The notes under the pieces were generated by a model that saw only the letters and a list, made by a program, of their open reading frames with translations, ran no database searches and was not told where the DNA came from. From an uncultured Gammaproteobacteria bacterium (GTDB lineage: Bacteria > Pseudomonadota > Gammaproteobacteria > HK1): a DNA stretch of 64,000 bases. The position numbers were made by a program, and so were the translations under genes. Positions 25,784 to 35,952 of this stretch are shown here, piece by piece. Positions within the stretch are counted from its first letter, which is position 1. Every line of letters begins with the position of its first letter. Location of the stretch: assembly GCA_958295835.1 (NCBI GenBank), contig OY282378.1, forward strand, positions 1,815,001-1,879,000, in the 5' to 3' direction.

Positions 25784-28700
25784 ATGGCCGGAACCAAACG
25801 CCGGTTGGCGAAAATCATCGTCGTTTTGTCGAAGACTTCACGGATAGGGGACCAAATGCAGTCTTCCGGCGCAATCGCCGCGCCCGTCCGGCAGGATTAT
25901 TCTTTATTCTCCGCGAGGCCCGGGCCAGGCCCCCATCGGCGCCGAGGCGCCCCGGGCGGAGATGATGCCTTGCCTGCCCCATCCACCCCACCCCCGCTCG
26001 ACTTCGCCGGAGACCCGGCCGCGCTTTCCGCCGTCGCGGAAGCCCTGCGGCTCGCCCACGGGCACCAGTTCAATCCCGCCTTCGCCAGCGAGACGGCGCG
26101 CATCGACCCCCTTCCCCACCAGCGCATCGCGGTCTACGAGCGCATGCTCCGGCAGGACCCGTTGCGCTTCCTCCTGGCCGACGACGCCGGGGCCGGCAAG
26201 ACCATCATGACCGGCCTCTACGTGCGCGAGATGCTCTCGCGCGGACGCATCCGGCGGGTGCTCGTGGTCCCGCCCGCCGGCCTCGTCGGGAACTGGGAGC
26301 GGGAGCTCCGCACCCTGTTCCGCCTGCAATTCCGCATCGTCTCCGGGGCGAACGCGCGGGCCGGCAATCCGTTCCGGGGAGCTGGAAGCGACCTCGTCAT
26401 CGTGTCGCTGGACACCCTGGCCGGCGGACAGGCGTTCGGCGCGCTGCGGGAGGCCGGCGTGCCCGCCTACGACCTCGTCGTCTTCGACGAAGCGCACAAG
26501 CTGGCCGCCGTGACCGAGAACCATCGTATCCGCAAGACGCGGCGCTACGAGCTGGCAGAAGCGCTGGCCGGCGGCGGTGATTCGGCGGGCCGGAGCGTTT
26601 CGGCGGACCGGGGTGGTTCGGCGGACCGAGCCGTTTCGGTGGGCCGGGGTGCTTCGGCGGACCAGAATGCTTCGGCGAGTCGGAGTGCTTCGCCAGATCG
26701 CGGAGTTCCGGCAGACCGCACCGCCCCGGCAGACCACACCGCCTCGACGAACCGCACCGCCTCGGCGGACCGCTTCGCCGGTCTCGGCTGGTCGGCCCGG
26801 CATCTGCTGTTGCTCACCGCGACCCCGCACATGGGCAGGGACTCGCCCTGGCACCACCTCTGGCGGCTGCTCGACCCGCGGACCTTCTCGACCGGCGAGG
26901 CGCTCCGCCGCTTCCCGCAACCGGAGCGGGTCCGCCACTTCATCCGCCGCACCAAGGAGGAGATGGTCGGCCTGGACGGCCGCCCCCTCTACCGGCAGCG
27001 CGCGTGCGACACCTTCAGCTACGCCCTGAGTTCCGGCCCGGAAGGCGAGCAGGCGCTGTACGACCTCACCACCGCCTACCTCCGCCGCGTCTACAACCGC
27101 GCGCTCGACAACCGCCCGGCGGTCCGGCTCGCGATGAGCGTCTTTCAGCGGCGGCTCGCCAGCTCGAACTGGGCGCTGCTGCGCTCCTTCGAGCGGAGGA
27201 TCGGGAAACTCAGGCAGACCATCGACGATCTGCAATCCGGGAGGATGGACGCGGCGGAGCTCGCGCGCCGCCAGCGCGGCCTCGACCGCGAGTACCGGGA
27301 GGATTTCTTCGACATCCACGGCGCCGAGGACGAAGCCCCCGGTACTCCCGACACACCCGGCGCCCGTGACGCCGGAGGCGGTGGCGCCGCCGCGTTTGCG
27401 CGCCGCCGGCGCGGCCTCGACCGCAAGCACCGGGAGGACTTCTTCGACGCCCACGGCGCCGAGGGCGGCGCTCCTGATACCCCCGGCATTCGTGACGCCG
27501 GTGCCCGTAACGCTAGTGTCCGCAACGCCAGCATCCGTGACACCGTTACCGGAGGCACCGGCAGCGCCGGAGATGCCGGCAGCGCCGCCGGCGCCGAACC
27601 CGCCGACAGCATCAACGCCGGCGAGCGGAACGAGAGCTACGAAGATGCGGTGCTCGGTGCGGTGATCGCCGTCACCGTCGAGGAGCTGCGACACGAGATC
27701 AAGGCGCTCGAAGACCTGGGCGCGCGTGCGCGCAGGCTCTTCGAGTCGGGCCGCGAATCGAAGTTCGAGAAGCTGCGCGAGGTGCTCGAAGACCCGCACC
27801 ACGCGGGCGAGAAGTGGCTGATCTTCAGCGAGCACCGCGACACCGTGGAGTACCTGATCCGCCGCCTGGAAGGGCTCGGTTTCTCGGGGCGCATCGCGCA
27901 GATCCACGGCGGCATGGCCTGGCCCGAACGCGAGGAGCAGGTGGCGCGCTTCCGCCGGACGGACGGCGCCCGCTACCTCGTCGCCACCGACGCCGCGGGC
28001 GAAGGCATCAACCTCCAGTTCTGCCGACTGATGGTGAACTACGACGTGCCCTGGAACCCGGCGCGGCTCGAACAGCGCATGGGCCGCATCCACCGCTACG
28101 GCCAGCAACGCGACGTGCGGATCGTCAATCTCATCGCGGGCGGCACCCACGAAGGGCGGGTGCTCAAGGTCCTGCTCGAAAAGCTCGAAGCGATCCGCCG
28201 CGAGCTCCGCTCCGACAAGGTGTTCGACGTCATCGGGCAGCTTTTCGAGAACGCCTCGTTGCGCGAATACATGATCGAGGCGCTCACCGCCGAGGGCGAA
28301 CGGCGCGTCCTGGAGCGGGTCGGGAGCGCGCTCACCGGGGAGCGGGTGCGCGGCATCGGAGAGCGGGAGCGGCGCATCTACGGCGCTCCGCCGGGATCGG
28401 GGGAGGTCGCCGAACGCCTCGACGGGCTCCGGGACGACATGGAGCGCGAGCGTTACCTGCAACTCCTGCCCGGCTACGTGCGGCGCTTCGTCGAGAAGGC
28501 CGCCGGCTTGCTCGACCTGGAGATCCGTGGAGATCTCGACGGCTTCTTCTGCTTCGTCCCGCGACGCGCGGGCGCGCTCGATCCGCTACTGCCCGCGCTC
28601 GAAAGCTATCCCGCCGCGGCGCGCGAGCGCCTGTGCGTGCGCCGGCCCGAGGCGATGCAGAGCCCGACCACTCATCCCTATCCCAAGGCAGCGCAGGGAT

Positions 28701-30010
28701 CAGCCGCTCGGCCCTACTCCGAAGTGGAGCAGGGGCCGGCGGCCCAACCCGACACCCCCTGCATCTGGCTGCACCCCGGCGAGCCGGTCTTCGAGGCGCT
28801 GTCCCACCGGACCCTGGCGGCGTTCGGCCGCGACGCCCTGCGCGGCGCGATCTTCACGGACCCCAGGGCGGATGCCCCATACTTCTTCCACCTCGCCGTG
28901 GTGTCCGTCGAGCGGGAACCGGAGTCCGGGCCGGACGAACCGGGAACACCCGACCTGTTCGGGGCGGAGGCGACGGTTCGGACCGGGATGGATACCGCAA
29001 ACCGGATCGGGGCCGATGCCGAAAGCCGGGCCGGATCGGCCAAGCCAGTCAGACCGAGCGGATCGGCCGGACCCCACCATCGCCCAACCATCGAACGCCG
29101 GTTGCTGGGGCTTCGCCACGGCGAAGACGGCGTCCCGGTCGAATGCCCGGTCGAGCATCTGCTCCTGCTGCACGGGGCGCCGGACGTTCCCCCCGGCGCA
29201 GTCCCGCTGGCCGGCCGCGGCGACGTCATGCGCGCCGAGGCGGCCGGCTTCGCCGAGCGGCAGGTTCTGGATCGGCTGGTGGCGGAACACCGGGACACGG
29301 TGCGCGCCGAGCTGCCCGAGCGGCGGCGCCGGACCGTCATCGGCTTCGAACTTCACGCCGCCGACTTGGCCGCCCGCCGCGCGAAGCTGTCCGGGCGTCG
29401 CGCTGGAGCGGAGCGCGCCGGGGCGAAAGCAGACGATGCGCTCGACGAGATCAAACGGGATCAGCGATTGCTCTCCGCCGGGAAGGAGCGCGCCCTCGCC
29501 CGGCTCGATGCCGCGCCCGATCGGATCGTCCCCGGCGGCGTCCGCTTTCTCGCCCATGCGCTCGCCGTGCCCGCCGGCGACTCCGGGGAGGAGGGTGAAC
29601 GCTACGACGCCCGGGTCGAGGAGATCGCCGTCCGCATCGCCCTCGCGTGGGAGCGGGAGCGCGGCGGGGAGGTCCGCGACGTTTCCAGGCCCGAGCTTGC
29701 CCGCCCGGCCGGCCTCCCCGACTGGCCGGGCTTCGATCTCCTCTCCACGCATCCGGAAGGCGAAGTGCGCCACATCGAAGTCAAGGGCCGGGCGGGACGG
29801 GGGAGCATCCGGATGGAGACCAACGAATGGAAACAGGCTTGCCATCTCGGCGAGCGTTACTGGCTCTACGTCGTCTTCGACTGCGCGACGCCCGCGCCGC
29901 GGCTGCTGCGGATACAGGATCCCTTCGACAAGCTGCTCGCAAAGAGCCACGAGTCTTCCGAGTACACCATCTCCGCCAAGTCACTGGTCGAGGCGGCGGA
30001 GCAAGCCTGA
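25784..30010 (+). CDS. SNF2-type DEAD/DEAH helicase with C-terminal DUF3883, Hma-like defence core
   Basis: The 1408-residue protein has Walker A (LADDAGAGKTIM, ~132-142), DEAH (VVFDEAHKL, ~235), LTATPHM, and a helicase-C half with FSEHRDTVEYLIRRLEG, TDAAGEGINLQF and QRMGRIHRYGQQ (~678-775). The C-terminal DUF3883 domain includes VRHIEVKGRAGRGSIRM (~1325). Expected role: an ATP-driven DNA translocase acting with the DUF1156 methylase and DUF499 ATPase. Oddities: eleven 18-bp tandem repeats at 26581-26778 (residues ~267-332), a duplicated RGLDR-REDFFD block at 27268-27505, and a first ~65 residues that look unrelated to helicases, so the native 5' end may be lost. The start is uncertain. Confidence 0.88.
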   Translation: MAGTKRRLAKIIVVLSKTSRIGDQMQSSGAIAAPVRQDYSLFSARPGPGPHRRRGAPGGDDALPAPSTPPPLDFAGDPAALSAVAEALRLAHGHQFNPAFASETARIDPLPHQRIAVYERMLRQDPLRFLLADDAGAGKTIMTGLYVREMLSRGRIRRVLVVPPAGLVGNWERELRTLFRLQFRIVSGANARAGNPFRGAGSDLVIVSLDTLAGGQAFGALREAGVPAYDLVVFDEAHKLAAVTENHRIRKTRRYELAEALAGGGDSAGRSVSADRGGSADRAVSVGRGASADQNASASRSASPDRGVPADRTAPADHTASTNRTASADRFAGLGWSARHLLLLTATPHMGRDSPWHHLWRLLDPRTFSTGEALRRFPQPERVRHFIRRTKEEMVGLDGRPLYRQRACDTFSYALSSGPEGEQALYDLTTAYLRRVYNRALDNRPAVRLAMSVFQRRLASSNWALLRSFERRIGKLRQTIDDLQSGRMDAAELARRQRGLDREYREDFFDIHGAEDEAPGTPDTPGARDAGGGGAAAFARRRRGLDRKHREDFFDAHGAEGGAPDTPGIRDAGARNASVRNASIRDTVTGGTGSAGDAGSAAGAEPADSINAGERNESYEDAVLGAVIAVTVEELRHEIKALEDLGARARRLFESGRESKFEKLREVLEDPHHAGEKWLIFSEHRDTVEYLIRRLEGLGFSGRIAQIHGGMAWPEREEQVARFRRTDGARYLVATDAAGEGINLQFCRLMVNYDVPWNPARLEQRMGRIHRYGQQRDVRIVNLIAGGTHEGRVLKVLLEKLEAIRRELRSDKVFDVIGQLFENASLREYMIEALTAEGERRVLERVGSALTGERVRGIGERERRIYGAPPGSGEVAERLDGLRDDMERERYLQLLPGYVRRFVEKAAGLLDLEIRGDLDGFFCFVPRRAGALDPLLPALESYPAAARERLCVRRPEAMQSPTTHPYPKAAQGSAARPYSEVEQGPAAQPDTPCIWLHPGEPVFEALSHRTLAAFGRDALRGAIFTDPRADAPYFFHLAVVSVEREPESGPDEPGTPDLFGAEATVRTGMDTANRIGADAESRAGSAKPVRPSGSAGPHHRPTIERRLLGLRHGEDGVPVECPVEHLLLLHGAPDVPPGAVPLAGRGDVMRAEAAGFAERQVLDRLVAEHRDTVRAELPERRRRTVIGFELHAADLAARRAKLSGRRAGAERAGAKADDALDEIKRDQRLLSAGKERALARLDAAPDRIVPGGVRFLAHALAVPAGDSGEEGERYDARVEEIAVRIALAWERERGGEVRDVSRPELARPAGLPDWPGFDLLSTHPEGEVRHIEVKGRAGRGSIRMETNEWKQACHLGERYWLYVVFDCATPAPRLLRIQDPFDKLLAKSHESSEYTISAKSLVEAAEQA
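26581..26778 (+). repeat. Eleven tandem 18-bp units inside the helicase gene
   Basis: Units follow the pattern ttcggcggaccgnnnngt with 18-base spacing and no break, adding a hexapeptide S-A-D-R-x-x eleven times in frame. The units diverge most at the 3' end, as expected for old slippage. The array lies between DEAH and the LTATP motif, in a place where a flexible loop can be tolerated. Confidence 0.9.
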
Positions 30011-30019
30011 AGCCTGACT

Positions 30020-30215
30020 CGATCCAGACGAGCAACGCCGTCTTGCCGTTGCCGCGCGGTCCGTAGAGCACGATCTCGCGCGGAGGCGGACGCCCGCGCC
30101 GCACTTCGGCCACGAACGCCCGGCAGGCGGCCTGCACGGATTCCCGCCCGGCCAGGTAGGGCGGCAACCCGCCGGGGCCGGCTCGGAAAGGACCCAGGGG
30201 CTCGGGCATCGTCAT
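30020..30215 (-). pseudogene. 5' fragment of an AAA ATPase gene
   Basis: From ATG 30215 the minus strand reads MTMPEPLGPFRAGPGGLPPY then LAGRESVQAACRAF and a Walker A IVLYGPRGNGKTALLVWIES. Homology ends at the 3' end of the helicase gene, beyond which the frame is antisense. This is the N-terminal ~65 residues of a ~450-residue ATPase, joined tail-on to the helicase. The bases 30216-30408 before the next gene hold nothing recognisable. Confidence 0.7.
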
Positions 30216-30408
30216 GGCGCGAGTATAGAACGCATGACCGGAACCGTAGCGATCCGGGGACAATGCAAGGGCGACGGTGACACCGTGCGGCCGGAGCGCC
30301 ACCGTACCGCCTGCGGCTCGCATGAGCTCGCCGGTGGCCGGCGTTCGCCCTTGGCCGGAGGCCGTGCCTTTACGTCCGGGATCGACGCTGGTGCGCTAAG
30401 CTGCCCTC

Positions 30409-31962
30409 ATGAATCCCAGGCGCAAGCTACCCATCGGCATCCAGACCTTCCGCACCATCCGCGAGGAGGGCTGCTACTACGTCGACAAGACCGCCTACGT
30501 CGAGCGGCTGGTCGAGGAAGGCGCCCACTACTTCCTGTCCCGCCCGCGACGTTTCGGCAAGAGCCTGTTCCTGGACACGCTGAAGGAGTTCTTCGAGGGC
30601 AGCGAGGCGCTGTTCGAGGGGCTGGCCATCCACGGACGCCGGGACTGGTCGGTGCGTCACCCCGTGCTGCGGCTCAGCTTCGGCTACGGCAACTTCAAGG
30701 AGCCGGGCTACCTGCACCGGAACCTGATGGCGCAGTTGGACGCCGTTGAGCGCCGGACGGGGGTGGTCTGCGAATACACCACCGCGCCGGAACGCTTCGC
30801 CTGTTGTCTGGAAGCACTGCACCGTCAGACCGGGCAGCGGGTGGTGGTGCTGGTGGACGAGTACGACAAGCCGATCCTGGATGCACTCACCGTACCGGAG
30901 GTCGCTCTGGCGAACCGGGACTTCCTGCGCGGCCTCTACTCGGTGGTCAAGGACAGCGATGCCCACGTCCGGTTCACGTTCATCACCGGGGTCAGCAAGT
31001 TCTCCAAGGTCAGCCTGTTCTCCGGCCTCAACAACCTCACCGACATCACCCTGGACCCCGGCTGTTCGGCCATCTGCGGCTACACCGACGCGGACCTGGA
31101 CACGGTGTTCGCGCCGGAACTCCCGGGGCTGGACCGCGACGAGATCCGCCGTTGGTACAACGGCTACGGCTGGCTGGGCGGGGAGAAGGTCTACAACCCC
31201 TTCGACATCCTGTTGCTCTTCCGCAGCCGCAAGTTCGCCGCCCACTGGTTCGAGACCGGCACGCCGACGTTCCTGATCGACACGCTGGTCAAGCGTGGGG
31301 TGGGCTCCTTTGCACTGGAAGGGATGGCCGGTACCGACGCCCTGCTCTCCACCTTCGACGTGGACGACATGGCGACCGAGGCCCTGCTGTTCCAGACCGG
31401 CTACCTGACGATCCAGGACCACAAGCGCCTCGGCGGCCGGACGGTGTACCGTCTCGGCTATCCGAACCAGGAAGTGCGCCAGAGCCTCAACGACAGCCTG
31501 TCGCGCCATCTGGCGGGGGATTCGACGCGCCAGATGGCCAACAGCATCCGGCTCTACGAATTGCTCGAAGCCAACGACTTCGCGGGCCTGAAGACGCTGT
31601 TCCACACCTTCTACGCCAGCATCCCCCGCCAGTGGTACACCAACAACGACATCGCGCGCTTCGAGGGCTACTACGCGAGCGTGTTCTACTCCTACTTCGC
31701 GGGGCTGGGCCTGGACGTGAAGGTGGAGGACAGCACGAGCCAGGGCCGTCTGGACATGGCGGTGCGCTTCAACGCCAACGTGTATCTCTTCGAGTTCAAG
31801 GTAGTGGAGCTGGAGCCGGAGGGGGCGGCCATGTCGCAGTTGAAGGAGAGGCGCTACGCGGACAAGTACCGGCACCTGGGGCAGCCGATTCACCTGATTG
31901 CCGTGGAGTTCAGCAAGGATGCCCGCAACCTGGTGGCGTTCGAGGTGGAACGTACGGCGTGA
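30409..31962 (+). CDS. AAA-ATPase-like / PD-(D/E)XK nuclease fusion (DUF1703 family)
   Basis: The 517-residue protein opens with LPIGIQTFRTIREEGCYYVD and the atypical P-loop FLSRPRRFGKSLFLDTLKEF (~residues 42-61), then VVVLVDEYDKPILDAL, the AAA-ATPase_like domain. The C-terminal ~100 residues form a PD-(D/E)XK nuclease-like domain with QGRLDMAVRFNANVYLFEFK as the D-xn-ExK motif. Such proteins are common in Bacteroidetes and symbiont genomes, usually mobile, with unproven roles in defence. The gene lies between helicase and methylase genes of the island on the same strand. Full length, no lesion. Confidence 0.88.
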   Translation: MNPRRKLPIGIQTFRTIREEGCYYVDKTAYVERLVEEGAHYFLSRPRRFGKSLFLDTLKEFFEGSEALFEGLAIHGRRDWSVRHPVLRLSFGYGNFKEPGYLHRNLMAQLDAVERRTGVVCEYTTAPERFACCLEALHRQTGQRVVVLVDEYDKPILDALTVPEVALANRDFLRGLYSVVKDSDAHVRFTFITGVSKFSKVSLFSGLNNLTDITLDPGCSAICGYTDADLDTVFAPELPGLDRDEIRRWYNGYGWLGGEKVYNPFDILLLFRSRKFAAHWFETGTPTFLIDTLVKRGVGSFALEGMAGTDALLSTFDVDDMATEALLFQTGYLTIQDHKRLGGRTVYRLGYPNQEVRQSLNDSLSRHLAGDSTRQMANSIRLYELLEANDFAGLKTLFHTFYASIPRQWYTNNDIARFEGYYASVFYSYFAGLGLDVKVEDSTSQGRLDMAVRFNANVYLFEFKVVELEPEGAAMSQLKERRYADKYRHLGQPIHLIAVEFSKDARNLVAFEVERTA

Positions 31963-32138
31963 GACGTGGTGCAGCCGCAACCCCGGCACTGCCGGCCGGC
32001 GTTGGAGCAGATCGGGGATGCGACCAAGCTGACGATCCATGCGGCGCAATACGAGGATGAGAGCGAGGAGGTATATGCACATGAAAAGCACGATGTAAAA
32101 ATCCTTGAGTCATGCCCGCCTCCCGGGAGTCGGTATCG

Positions 32139-35129
32139 ATGACCGATCAATTACTGTACGAGGTACTTGAAGCCACCGGCTATCTGGCCGATGGCCAACC
32201 GGCCCACGGCGTGCGTATAGGCGACGACGTGCACGTCGGGGACCGAACCCGCAGCTTCCGCCCGGATGCCCTGTGGAAAGGCGATTCGGCGCTCACCGTC
32301 TACTTCAAGTCCGAACCGGAAGTTCCGCCCGCTCAGCAGGTCGCCGGATGGCATCGGGAGATCTGGAATCAGGGTTTCGCGCCGCTGCTGTGGGTGGTTT
32401 CGCCGGAGAAGATCGAGCTCTACAACGGCTTTGGCCGGCCCCGGCAGACCGGGAACGCCGCCGAACACCGGCTGCGAACCTTTGAAAGGATCGAGAGCAA
32501 GTTGCAGGAGCTCGACGCGTTCGCCGGGCGTCTTGCCATGGAGACCGGACGATTCTGGCAGGAGCCGCAGGCGAACGAGGTCGATCGGAAAACCAGCGTC
32601 GATCGGCAGTTGCTGTCCGATCTCGCCGCACTTGAACGCGATCTCGTGTCGGCGGACATGAGCCGCCCGGACGCTCAGGGGCTCATCGGCCGATCGATAT
32701 TCACCCAGTACCTCATCGATCGCCGGATCGTCACGACGCGGCATCTCGCCGGCGTTTACGGTCACGGAACCCTGGCGGCCATACTGCGCGATCGCCGCGC
32801 CACGAAGCGGTTGTTCGGCCGGCTTCGGGAAGTCTTCAACGGCGACATGTTCCCGTCCGAGGGCGCATCCGTACCGCGCGCCGGTCACCTTCGTCGGGTC
32901 GCGGACTTCCTCGAAGCCGTGGACCCCGATACGGGACAAATGACGTTCTTTCCGTACCAGTTCGACGTGATACCGGTGGAGTTGATCAGTTCGATCTACG
33001 AACAATTCGCCCGATCGGACCCGCCGGCCCGCGACGATGAACGGTCCGCCAAGTCAGACTCATCGGCCCGAGACGATCATCATGAAACGGATGTTTTCTA
33101 CACGCGGCTGCCACTCGTCTCCCTGGTCCTCGACGAGATCACGGATGGATTGACCGGTGAGGAAACCGTACTCGACCTGACGTGCGGCTCAGGCGTCTTC
33201 CTGGTCGAAGCGTTGCGAAGGCTCGTCCGTCTCCGTTCGGGCGGCGCCGAGCCGAACCGCCGATTGATCCGATCCACGCTGCACAAGCAGATCTACGGAG
33301 TGGACATCAGCGAGGCCGCCGTGCGCGTTGCGGCCTTCAGCCTCTACCTGGCGGCTCTGGAGCTCGATCCGAACCCGAAGCCACCCCGGGCGCTGAAATT
33401 CAAGCCGCTGATCGGCAAGACGCTCATCGTCGGCGATGCGCGAAACGTAGAGCAGACGGCAGACGGCCAAGCAGCGTTGACCAAACGGGGCGCCAAGAGA
33501 CGGTTCGACGTCATCATGGGCAACCCACCGTGGAGCTATGGAGGCAGGGAGGCCACGGCGGCACGCCGCGACGAAAGCAACAATCGGAGCAGGGTACATG
33601 CACCGCGTGGTGAAAGCCTCGGTTTCGTCTCTCGGGCGATGGAATTCGCCTCCGGCAATACGCGATTCGGATTGATCCTGAGCGCCGTCCAGTTCTTCAG
33701 CCGGAGCGGTACAGGTGCAGCCGCCTCGCGTCAGCTCATAGAACAACTGTCTCCGGTGACGCTGGTCAATCTGTCGAATCAATCCGATTGGCTGTTTCCG
33801 AATGCCAATATGCCGGCGGTCGCCCTCTTCGCGAGACACCGGCCGTCGCCGTCCGGCACGATTACCACCGTGCAAGTTCCCTGGTCCCCCAGCGGAGCAC
33901 GGAGCCATACCTTCGAGATCGCGCCCAGCGACATCGTTACCCTGCCGTTGGCCGACTGGAAGAGACAGCCGGAGTTCCTGAAGGCGGCGTTGCTCGGGTA
34001 TCGGCGCGATTTGGCGTTGTTGGACAGACTCACATCGAAGTTCATGACGTTGGAAGAAGGGCTTGGCCAAATCGACGTGCAATTTCGCACGGGATTGATA
34101 CTTGGCGATCGAAGCCGCGATGCGAGCTTCCTTCACGGCATACCGCTTCTGGCCGCTAAGGATCTTCGGTCCTTCTCCGTACCAACCGATTCAAATCCGT
34201 TTGACGCGGCCGGGGCGGAGAGGCCCCGCAGCCTCGATATCTATCGAGCACCTCTGCTGCTCGTCAAAGAATTCCTTCGAGGAGAAACCGGGCGTCTCGT
34301 CGTTGCCGTGGCGAACCAGGATACGGTCTTCACAGATGCCTATTATGGTACAACGTTTCCAACAAAACACCGCGGGGCCGCTGACATACTCGCCGCCGTC
34401 CTGAGTTCGTCGCTCGCATCATGGTTCTTCCTGATGAGTGCATCCGCCTTCGGTCTGTGGATGCGACGGATCAAGCGTAGTGACCTCGCGCGGATGCCGG
34501 TTCCCGATCTCGAAACGGCCCCGCGTTCCGAGGCCGGTCGGCGTCTGATCCGCCTCGTTCGGAAGTTGCAGCAGAATCCGCCGTGTGATGCCGACTGGCC
34601 GACACTCGATGACGCCGTGTTCGATCTGTACGGCTTGGACGAAGCCGAACGTACCGTCGCGCGTGACGGCCTGTTTCGTGCAAGCTGGCAATGGAAACCC
34701 GGCAGGCTCGAATCCGCCAAGCCCGCGCTCGCGCAACGGCACATGCTGGACTATGCACGCACGTTTCTGTCCGCGATGGACGTCTGGTTCGCCGCGAGAA
34801 GACAGCGCCACATGCGCGCCGAAGTCTTCGATCTTCCCGATGACGTACCGCTCCGGGTCGTCCGCTTCGTCCTCGAGGAGGGATACGCCCCTCCCACAGC
34901 GAAGCTCGTCGAACCGGAGGGGAGCTTGAGAGACGTCCTCGACGGGATCGGCCGACGCCTGGAGGTCCGACTTGCCACATCCCTGTCCGGTCAGCGTGAA
35001 TTGCGAGTGCACGGCCGCCGCGAGGTCGTCATCATCAAGCCGAGCGCCCGCCGACACTGGATGGGGGTATCCGCCCTCGAAGACGCGGACGCCGTCATCG
35101 TCGAGAGCTTCTCCGGAGCCGCCGCATGA
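32139..35129 (+). CDS. N6-adenine DNA methyltransferase, type IIG/BREX-PglX-like architecture
   Basis: The 996-residue protein has motif I (VLDLTCGSGVFLVEAL, ~347-361) and catalytic motif IV NPPWSY (~462), both typical of amino-methylases. The N-terminal ~180 residues contain SFRPDALWKGDSALTVYFKS, a possible degenerate PD-(D/E)XK site, and the C-terminal ~350 residues would carry target recognition. ATG 32139 follows a GGGAG by about six bases. Its stop overlaps the ATG of the nuclease gene (ATGA at 35126), so the two are coupled. It could be a restriction-modification or phage-exclusion methylase; the target sequence is unknown. Confidence 0.85.
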   Translation: MTDQLLYEVLEATGYLADGQPAHGVRIGDDVHVGDRTRSFRPDALWKGDSALTVYFKSEPEVPPAQQVAGWHREIWNQGFAPLLWVVSPEKIELYNGFGRPRQTGNAAEHRLRTFERIESKLQELDAFAGRLAMETGRFWQEPQANEVDRKTSVDRQLLSDLAALERDLVSADMSRPDAQGLIGRSIFTQYLIDRRIVTTRHLAGVYGHGTLAAILRDRRATKRLFGRLREVFNGDMFPSEGASVPRAGHLRRVADFLEAVDPDTGQMTFFPYQFDVIPVELISSIYEQFARSDPPARDDERSAKSDSSARDDHHETDVFYTRLPLVSLVLDEITDGLTGEETVLDLTCGSGVFLVEALRRLVRLRSGGAEPNRRLIRSTLHKQIYGVDISEAAVRVAAFSLYLAALELDPNPKPPRALKFKPLIGKTLIVGDARNVEQTADGQAALTKRGAKRRFDVIMGNPPWSYGGREATAARRDESNNRSRVHAPRGESLGFVSRAMEFASGNTRFGLILSAVQFFSRSGTGAAASRQLIEQLSPVTLVNLSNQSDWLFPNANMPAVALFARHRPSPSGTITTVQVPWSPSGARSHTFEIAPSDIVTLPLADWKRQPEFLKAALLGYRRDLALLDRLTSKFMTLEEGLGQIDVQFRTGLILGDRSRDASFLHGIPLLAAKDLRSFSVPTDSNPFDAAGAERPRSLDIYRAPLLLVKEFLRGETGRLVVAVANQDTVFTDAYYGTTFPTKHRGAADILAAVLSSSLASWFFLMSASAFGLWMRRIKRSDLARMPVPDLETAPRSEAGRRLIRLVRKLQQNPPCDADWPTLDDAVFDLYGLDEAERTVARDGLFRASWQWKPGRLESAKPALAQRHMLDYARTFLSAMDVWFAARRQRHMRAEVFDLPDDVPLRVVRFVLEEGYAPPTAKLVEPEGSLRDVLDGIGRRLEVRLATSLSGQRELRVHGRREVVIIKPSARRHWMGVSALEDADAVIVESFSGAAA

Positions 35130-35803
35130 AGTTGCCGCGTGACGTTCCGGTCACTGCCGGCAGACCCTTCATCGAGCTTGCTCCCGAAACATCGACGGCG
35201 ATCCTGCGGACCGTCGAGGCAGGATGGGCGCTCGCATTGAAATGGCCGGACGTCAACGCGGGCGCCGCGGAAGTACGGATGACGGAGCGGCTGCGCGACG
35301 GCATGCGCTCGGCGCTGAACGGCGGCGAGCTACCATGGGGCCGCACCATGGTCGTGCTGCCCGGCACCGAATCCCGGTCCCGTCCTGACGTCCTGTTGCC
35401 GGACGGCCGAACCGACATCCCCATTCTGCTCATCCGGATATTCCTTCGATTCGGCGAACACGATCCCCATGCGATCATCGAATGCAAGCGCATCGCCGGC
35501 GACGACACCCACCTGTGCCGGGAGTACGTCGTGAACGGCATCGACCGCTTCCGAACCGGCAAGTACGCGGGGAACCACTCCACCGGGTTCATGGCCGGAT
35601 ACCTGATCGCCGGGGATGCAAGTACCGCCGCTCACGGCGTCAATCAATATCTGAATGCCGGCCACAGAAACCATAAGCCGCGCCACGATGAAAACCTGAA
35701 ACCTTCGACCCTTGTCGCCGAACCTTGGGCGTGGGCGAGCCGCCACCCGCGAGTGGCGACGCCGGCGGTGGCGCTGCACCATGCGTTTCTTCCGTCTTCG
35801 TGA
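35126..35803 (+). CDS. PD-(D/E)XK nuclease-like protein coupled to the N6 methylase
   Basis: The 225-residue protein carries RPDVLLPDGRTDIPILLIRI followed by HAIIECKRIAGDDTH: Asp97 with Glu119-x-Lys121 fits the PD-(D/E)XK catalytic triad. The C-terminal half includes YVVNGIDRFRTGKYAGNHST. Start-stop overlap with the upstream methylase implies a fixed stoichiometry, as in restriction systems with separate nuclease subunit. I do not know a named family for it. The last ~45 residues are Pro/Trp-rich and less convincing. Confidence 0.75.
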   Translation: MKLPRDVPVTAGRPFIELAPETSTAILRTVEAGWALALKWPDVNAGAAEVRMTERLRDGMRSALNGGELPWGRTMVVLPGTESRSRPDVLLPDGRTDIPILLIRIFLRFGEHDPHAIIECKRIAGDDTHLCREYVVNGIDRFRTGKYAGNHSTGFMAGYLIAGDASTAAHGVNQYLNAGHRNHKPRHDENLKPSTLVAEPWAWASRHPRVATPAVALHHAFLPSS

Positions 35804-35952
35804 GGGAATGATGCGGTGGTCGGCAAGGAGATCCGGAGCAGCAAGGTACTCGTGATTCAACCGGCGGGTCGACCCTGCCGTGGCCGAACGTGTTTCTGGA
35901 CCGGCGGCTCGGGGAACTCGGACGAACCGGACCGACAATGGGAGAGGGATAC

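Noticed and set aside
26581..26778. Possible CRISPR array
   Set aside because: Units are 18 bp, directly adjacent without spacers, and maintain an open reading frame inside a helicase; this is a tandem protein repeat.
25904..28462. Very long open frame antisense to the helicase
   Set aside because: Its composition is a mirror of high-GC codon bias; the plus strand carries P-loop, DEAH and helicase-C motifs, the minus strand none.
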